A stretch of DNA of 20,172 nt from Actinomycetes bacterium (GTDB taxonomy: Bacteria; Actinomycetota; Actinomycetes; Streptosporangiales; Streptosporangiaceae), in assembly GCA_025964635.1 (NCBI GenBank), contig JAOPYP010000489.1:1-20172 (forward strand). Reading direction: 5' to 3'. Of the stretch, positions 15,794 to 20,172 are shown one piece after another (position 1 is the first letter of the stretch; every line of letters starts with the position of its first letter). The notes beneath the pieces are model-generated. The model was given only the letters and a program-made list of their open reading frames with translations, was not told the origin of the DNA and ran no database searches. The position numbers and the translations under genes are program-made.

Positions 15794-18078
15794 GCGGGGT
15801 AATCGGGCAGGCGGTCAGCCGGATCGACGGCCCGGCCAAGGTCACCGGCTCGGCGCACTACTCGGGTGAGATCGCTCTGCCAGGCCTGGCCTACGCCGAG
15901 ATCGTCGGAGCCCGGGTGGCGAGCGGCCGGATCACCTCGATCGATACCGCGCAGGCCGAGGACGCCGAGGGCGTGGCCGGGATCCTGACTCACCTCAACA
16001 TGCCCAAGGTGAACAACGTGCCGCTACTGCCGTCCCTGATTGGCGGCCCGGCACCCGGCGAGACGTTCTTCCCGATGCAGGACGACGTGGTGCACTATGC
16101 CGGCCAGCCAGTCGCGATCGTGGTGGCCGACGGTCTCGAGCAGGCACAGCACGCCGCGACGCTGGTGCAGATCAGTTACGCCGAGACCCCGTCGATCACC
16201 ACAATCGACCAGGGCCGCGCTGACGCCTACGAACCGGAGAAAATCTTCGGCGGCCTCATGCCGGCGCAGACGCGGCGCGGGAACGTCGAGGACGGGTTCG
16301 CGGCCGCGGACCTCCTCATTGACGCGCCGTTCCGGTTCGCGGCCAACCATCACAACCCAATCGAGGCGCTGACCACCACGGCGGTCTGGGATGGGGACCA
16401 GCTGACGCTGTATGACTCCTGCCAGGGCATCAAGGCCGTGCAGCTGACCGTCGCCGCCCTGCTCGGGCTGTCGCCGTCCAAGATCCGGGTCCTGACGCGC
16501 TACGTCGGCGGGGCCTTCGGCGCCAAGGCGATGGTCTGGCCGCACGTGACCCTCACGGCGCTGGCCGCCCAGTACGTCAGGCGCCCGGTCCGGCTCGCGT
16601 TGCCGCGCGGCCAGATGTTCACCTCGTGCGGGCACCGCGAGGAGCAGGAACAGCACATCGAGCTCGGGGCGACCAGCGACGGCAAGCTCACCGCGATCCG
16701 CCACCACAAGATCTCCATCACCTCCCCGTTCGATGACTGGGCCGAGCCTGCCTTCGGCGTCGCCTCCCAGCTCTATGCCTGCCCCGGCTTCGAGGGTGTG
16801 CATCGCCTGGTGCGCGGCAACACCATGACGCCCACGTTCACCCGCGGGCCGGGCGAGGCAGTTGGCGTCTTCACCCTCGAATGCGCGATGGACGAACTAG
16901 CCAGCGAACTCGGTATCGACCCGATCGAACTGCGCCTGCGCAACATCACCGACGTCGACCCCAATACCGGCCACCCATGGTCCAGCTATGGACTGCGGGA
17001 ATGCTTCGAACGGGGCGCACGGAGATTCGGCTGGGCCGGCCGCAACCCTCAGCCGCGATCTGAACGCCACGGGAACTGGCTGATCGGCACGGGAATGGCG
17101 ACCGCCGGCTATCCGATCGCGTTCTTCATGCATACCCAGCGGGCCCGCGCGCACCTGTACGCCGACGGCACCGCCATCGTGCAGACGGCCACCCAGGAGT
17201 TCGGCACCGGGACCTCGACTGTGATGACCCAGGTAGCCGCCGACGGGCTCGGCATCGGCCTGCGGGACGTCCGGTTCGAGTTCGGCGACACCGACCTGCC
17301 GAACGCTGGCTCCCCGGTGGGCTCGAACGGCGCCATGATGGTCAGCGCCGCCGTGCACAACGCCGCCACCGCCGTCCGCGACCAGCTGATCACGCTGGCG
17401 GTCAGCGACAGCCAGTCGCCGCTGCACGGCGCCGACCCGGCGGGTGTTGTCGTGGCGGGCGGACGGATGACGCTCGCGGGCGACGCCAATACCGGCGAGA
17501 CCTACAGCAGCCTGATGCAGCGCCACATCATGAGCGACGCGGAAGCCATCGGCAGCTGGGATCCGCCGCCGCTGGACACCCCGCACGGGCTGCTGACCTT
17601 CGGCGCCCAGTTCGCCAGGGTCGCGGTCGACGCCGACCTCGGCATCATCCGTGTCCGGCACATGGTCGGTGCGTTCGCCCCGGGCCGGGTCCTCAACCCC
17701 AAGACAGCCCGCAGCCAGCTCATGGGCGGCATGCTCTGGGGCATGAGCCAGGCCCTGCTCGAAGGCACCCACATGGACACCCGCCACGGCCGCTGGGCCA
17801 ACGCCAGCCTGGGCGACTACCTCGTCCCCGTCAACGCCGACGCACCCGATGTCGATGTTGAGCTGATCGAAGTCGAGGACCACGTCACCGGCCCGCTCGG
17901 CGTCAAGGGCGTCGGGGAGATCGGGCAGGTCGGCGCCGCCGCCGCGATCGCCAACGCGGTTTACCACGCCACCGGCTACCGGGTCCGGGAACTGCCGATC
18001 GCCGTGGAGCACCTGCTGGCACATCTGCCGTCCGGGCCAGCGTCCGCCGCGGCAGGAGCACAGCCGGACCTGACGTGA
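15790..18078 (+). CDS. paoC: Aldehyde oxidoreductase molybdenum-binding subunit (PaoC-like)
   Basis: The 762-residue catalytic subunit of the xanthine-oxidase family, which hydroxylates aldehydes to acids at a Mo-pterin cofactor. It opens with the family start IGQAVSRIDGPAKVTGSAHYS (5-25). The molybdopterin loop YVGGAFGAK is at 238-246. The C-terminus has GVKGVGEIGQVGAAAAIANAV (704-724), where Glu710 is the catalytic base that activates the Mo-bound water. Length is close to E. coli PaoC (about 730). No signal peptide is present. A PaoD/XdhC-type chaperone, which loads sulfurated Moco in E. coli, is not in the window. The ATG overlaps the paoB stop (ATGA), and the stop overlaps the membrane-protein start (GTGA). 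Confidence 0.95.
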   Translation: MSGVIGQAVSRIDGPAKVTGSAHYSGEIALPGLAYAEIVGARVASGRITSIDTAQAEDAEGVAGILTHLNMPKVNNVPLLPSLIGGPAPGETFFPMQDDVVHYAGQPVAIVVADGLEQAQHAATLVQISYAETPSITTIDQGRADAYEPEKIFGGLMPAQTRRGNVEDGFAAADLLIDAPFRFAANHHNPIEALTTTAVWDGDQLTLYDSCQGIKAVQLTVAALLGLSPSKIRVLTRYVGGAFGAKAMVWPHVTLTALAAQYVRRPVRLALPRGQMFTSCGHREEQEQHIELGATSDGKLTAIRHHKISITSPFDDWAEPAFGVASQLYACPGFEGVHRLVRGNTMTPTFTRGPGEAVGVFTLECAMDELASELGIDPIELRLRNITDVDPNTGHPWSSYGLRECFERGARRFGWAGRNPQPRSERHGNWLIGTGMATAGYPIAFFMHTQRARAHLYADGTAIVQTATQEFGTGTSTVMTQVAADGLGIGLRDVRFEFGDTDLPNAGSPVGSNGAMMVSAAVHNAATAVRDQLITLAVSDSQSPLHGADPAGVVVAGGRMTLAGDANTGETYSSLMQRHIMSDAEAIGSWDPPPLDTPHGLLTFGAQFARVAVDADLGIIRVRHMVGAFAPGRVLNPKTARSQLMGGMLWGMSQALLEGTHMDTRHGRWANASLGDYLVPVNADAPDVDVELIEVEDHVTGPLGVKGVGEIGQVGAAAAIANAVYHATGYRVRELPIAVEHLLAHLPSGPASAAAGAQPDLT

Positions 18079-19280
18079 CCGGCCGGGCACCAAGCCGCCC
18101 GCGGCCAGCCGGCCTCCTCAGCGTTGGCCGGCCGGAACCGCTGCCCGGCCGGCCGACGCTGACCACCCCGCCGCGTCTGCAGCACGAGGCGATGGCCGAC
18201 CTGCAGCGCCAGCACCCCGCCGGACAGCCCTGGCTGGGCCTGGGCGGCCTGCTGCTCGCGGCGGCCGTCTTCTTCGCCCTCGCCCTCGGCACCGGCAGCA
18301 CCACGACATCGCTGCTCATCCTCGGCCCGATCTCGACGTTCGCACTGCCAGCCGTCGCCATGGTCGCGTTCTGGTGGAACGACTGGCCCGGCTCACGACT
18401 CACCACCCCCTGGACCGGCCTGATCGACACCGTCCTGGTCGCCGCCGCCGCGGTCGTGCTGACCATCGCCGGCCAGGCCATCATCGAGCGATCCGACGTC
18501 CGGGCAGTGTTCGAGGCCAACCCCGGTCCCGGCATTCCAGCGACGTTTCCCGCGACCCTGCCTCTGGCCGGCGCGGCGTTCACCGCCATGCTCCAGCTGT
18601 CACTGGTCTGCGAACGCTGGCCGCTGGGCAGCCTCGGGCGGTTCCGGTCCGGCCTCGCCGCGCTCGCGCTGTCCTGGGCGGCCGGGACCGGCGCCTACTT
18701 CCTGTTCGTCAACCTCGACGCCCTGCCAGCCGCCGAGCGCGCCGCCGCCGGGCTGCGCAACCCCGGCGGCCCCATCACCGCTACCGGCTTCGGCTCCGCG
18801 CTCATCGCCGTCGGGGTCTGGCAGGCGGTGTTCTTCATCGCGCTGCGCGGCTGGCCCGTCAACACCATCACCCGGCGCCTGCCTCGCCTGCTCACCGGCA
18901 ACGCCCTCGTCATCGGCCTCGGCGTACTGACCTACATCGTGCTCCGCGACCTGGCACACTGGCAGCCAGCCGCCATCAGCGCGGCTTGCGGATGCGTCAT
19001 CAGCGCGGCGCTCATCGTGGCCATGCTGTTCGAAGGCTGGCCAGCCGGGCGCCTCCCCCCCGTGCCGGGCCGCGTCCTGACCCTGGTCCTCACCGCCCTA
19101 GTGGCGCTCGCGCTCAACCGCGCCCTGGCCGCCTGCGCCGACGGCGTGCACTGGACAAGGGCCACCCCGGACGACTGGATCACCACCGCGGCACTCAGCT
19201 TCATCGGAGCCGGCATCATCGTGCACGTCGGCATCGGTCTCCGCTGGCCGTTCGCCCAGAAGACCAAGGAGAACTCATAA
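18075..19280 (+). CDS. Membrane protein of unknown family with five TM-pair/Trp-Pro repeats
   Basis: A 401-residue protein with about ten predicted membrane helices (near 53-75, 78-100, 113-135, 159-179, 194-214, 233-257, 276-295, 299-320, 333-353 and 368-389). Each even helix ends in a Trp-Pro motif: NDWPG (104-105), ERWPL (182-183), RGWPV (260-261), EGWPA (322-323) and LRWPF (391-392), spaced 78, 78, 62 and 69 residues. This indicates five copies of a two-helix unit. I do not recognise the family and no transporter, cytochrome or enzyme motif is evident. The GTG overlaps the paoC stop by 4 bp; ATG 18192 is a later alternative that would drop a Pro/Arg-rich 39-residue leader. Coupling to paoABC suggests a membrane partner of the oxidoreductase, for example anchor, electron acceptor link or substrate channel (inference). 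Confidence 0.85.
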   Translation: MTGRAPSRPRPAGLLSVGRPEPLPGRPTLTTPPRLQHEAMADLQRQHPAGQPWLGLGGLLLAAAVFFALALGTGSTTTSLLILGPISTFALPAVAMVAFWWNDWPGSRLTTPWTGLIDTVLVAAAAVVLTIAGQAIIERSDVRAVFEANPGPGIPATFPATLPLAGAAFTAMLQLSLVCERWPLGSLGRFRSGLAALALSWAAGTGAYFLFVNLDALPAAERAAAGLRNPGGPITATGFGSALIAVGVWQAVFFIALRGWPVNTITRRLPRLLTGNALVIGLGVLTYIVLRDLAHWQPAAISAACGCVISAALIVAMLFEGWPAGRLPPVPGRVLTLVLTALVALALNRALAACADGVHWTRATPDDWITTAALSFIGAGIIVHVGIGLRWPFAQKTKENS

Positions 19281-19661
19281 GTGCCCAATGAACCCTCGAA
19301 CCCCGTCGTGGGCAGGCTCGTTGCGCAATCAGCGACGGTATCTGGACGCGTCCCCGGCGACGCTCTCCCCGGCCGCGACGCGACGCTGACAACCACGCAA
19401 CCCGCGACCTCCAACCGACTTGATCGACCGCGAGATCTTCTCCCTATACGGTCACTGACCGCAGAATGGCTGCTCGGCGACTCAACCGAACGCTGTCTCA
19501 CGCGCAGCGCAAACTTCTGCCGGTCACCGAGCGGGCTTCGGAAGAACGGCTGGACACTGGCCGAGCGGGCTGGTCAGGTGAGCCCGGATGGGATGCGGTG
19601 GCTGCCCTGCCTGTACTCGCATGATGTCGACCGCACCAGAAGGCCACCAGACCCCTGGTGA
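19281..19661 (+). CDS. Uncertain 126-aa ORF after the oxidoreductase operon
   Basis: GTG 19281 follows the membrane-protein TAA with no gap, and AAGGAG lies about 9 nt upstream, which favours a real start. The product (MPNEPSNPVVGRLVAQSATV at the N-terminus) has no recognised domain. Its third-position G/C bias, near 75%, is weaker than in neighbours. A second 52-codon frame starting at ATG 19466 overlaps its end and looks equally protein-like. The ORF may be a degraded or frameshifted gene. Confidence 0.35.
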   Translation: MPNEPSNPVVGRLVAQSATVSGRVPGDALPGRDATLTTTQPATSNRLDRPRDLLPIRSLTAEWLLGDSTERCLTRSANFCRSPSGLRKNGWTLAERAGQVSPDGMRWLPCLYSHDVDRTRRPPDPW

Positions 19662-19797
19662 GGGATCCGTACGGCGGCCTACAACGCCGATTGCGGAGCG
19701 TCGTCCACGCTAGCCCGGGGGCCGGTGCCGGTCGGAGCAGGTCCTGCTGGCTGCGTCGTGTTTCTGCTGGTGATCTGCGGTACGTAGGGTGGCGGGT

Positions 19798-20172
19798 ATG
19801 CGAGTAGTGATCGCGGGTGGGCACGGGAAGATTGCGCTGCTGGTCGAGCGGCTCCTGGCCGGGCGGGGCGATCAGGTGGTGGGGCTGATCAGGAACCCGG
19901 CCCACGCCGCCGATGTGCAGGAGGCCGGGGGCGAAGCTGTGGTCTGCGACCTGGAGACAGCCTCGGCAGAGGATGTGGCGGTACTGCTGTCCGGGGCGGC
20001 CGCGGTGGTATTTGCGGCCGGGGCTGGCCCGGGCAGCGGCGCCCTCCGCAAGGACTCCGTCGACCGGGGTGCCTCCGTACTGATGGCCGACGCCGCCGAG
20101 CGGGCCGGGATACGCAGGTTCGTGCAGATCTCCTCGATGGGCGCCGGTCAGCCGCCGCGGCCCGGCACCGAT
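19798..20172 (+). CDS. NAD(P)H-binding atypical SDR-like oxidoreductase, 3' end outside window
   Basis: The 125 visible codons start with MRVVIAGGHGKIALLVERLL, a Rossmann beta-alpha unit with a Gly-rich GGHGKIA loop for NAD(P). VVCDLE follows (about 48-53), then AAAVVFAAGAGPGSG and an IRRFVQISSMGA strand. This is the pattern of atypical short-chain dehydrogenases of the NmrA/SDR_a5 type. Members act as NAD(P)-dependent reductases or sugar epimerase-like proteins, or as redox sensors without catalysis; the active-site region lies beyond the edge. GGGTGGCGGGT precedes the ATG. It is separated from the operon by about 140 bp plus the uncertain ORF, so it is probably its own unit. Confidence 0.85.
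   Translation, partial: MRVVIAGGHGKIALLVERLLAGRGDQVVGLIRNPAHAADVQEAGGEAVVCDLETASAEDVAVLLSGAAAVVFAAGAGPGSGALRKDSVDRGASVLMADAAERAGIRRFVQISSMGAGQPPRPGTD

Noticed and set aside
16897..18093. 398-codon minus-strand frame
   Set aside because: Antisense to the well-supported Mo subunit; no motif.
18374..19291. 305-codon plus-strand frame
   Set aside because: Overlaps the membrane protein in another frame; His/Arg/Pro-rich low-complexity product.
19498..19905. 135-codon minus-strand frame
   Set aside because: Overlaps the SDR-like gene start on the other strand; no motif and no ribosome site.

Overview
The window is high-GC DNA whose genes have strongly G/C-biased third codon positions, frequent GTG/TTG starts and 4-bp stop/start overlaps. 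Together with two large LuxR-type ATPase regulators, a GAF-domain HisKA_3 kinase and a PIN-type toxin relic, this suggests a soil actinobacterium (Actinomycetota). I cannot place it more finely. No rRNA, tRNA, CRISPR array, insertion sequence or phage gene was seen.

Region 1 to 6249 lies entirely on the minus strand. In transcription order it holds a gluconate-2-dehydrogenase subunit-3-like protein overlapping a GMC-type FAD oxidoreductase, then a 922-residue LuxR-family ATPase regulator (LAL1), then an EHN-type epoxide hydrolase that runs off the left edge. A strong 10-bp hairpin sits directly at the start of LAL1. The epoxide hydrolase upstream region carries a cluster of short repeats.

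Region 6250 to 7190 has no intact gene. It holds fragments of three former genes: the C-terminus of an alpha/beta hydrolase (minus), an unrecognised frameshifted coding piece (plus) and a DUF1003-like piece (minus). Region 7191 to 10531 (minus) holds a class I fructose-bisphosphate aldolase downstream of a sensor kinase with three tandem GAF domains. A possible 51-residue ORF lies between them.

Region 10660 to 11206 (plus) is a toxin-antitoxin-like pair whose PIN toxin gene is broken by a one-base frameshift. It is followed by a second LuxR/ATPase regulator (LAL2, 11367 to 14177) with a possible structured leader.

Region 14283 to 19280 (plus) is the most interesting part. It is a four-gene operon in which every junction is a 4-bp overlap. 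The first three genes encode a molybdenum aldehyde oxidoreductase of the PaoABC type: 2Fe-2S subunit, FAD subunit with an extra cysteine insertion typical of a 4Fe-4S cluster, and Moco subunit. The fourth encodes a roughly 10-TM membrane protein built from five repeats, each ending in a Trp-Pro motif; I do not recognise its family. An uncertain 126-codon ORF follows, then the start of an NAD(P)-binding SDR-like gene at the right edge.

Overall theme: soluble oxidoreductases and detoxifying enzymes (GMC oxidase, epoxide hydrolase, aldehyde oxidoreductase, SDR), with a large LuxR/ATPase regulator beside each of the two redox operons.
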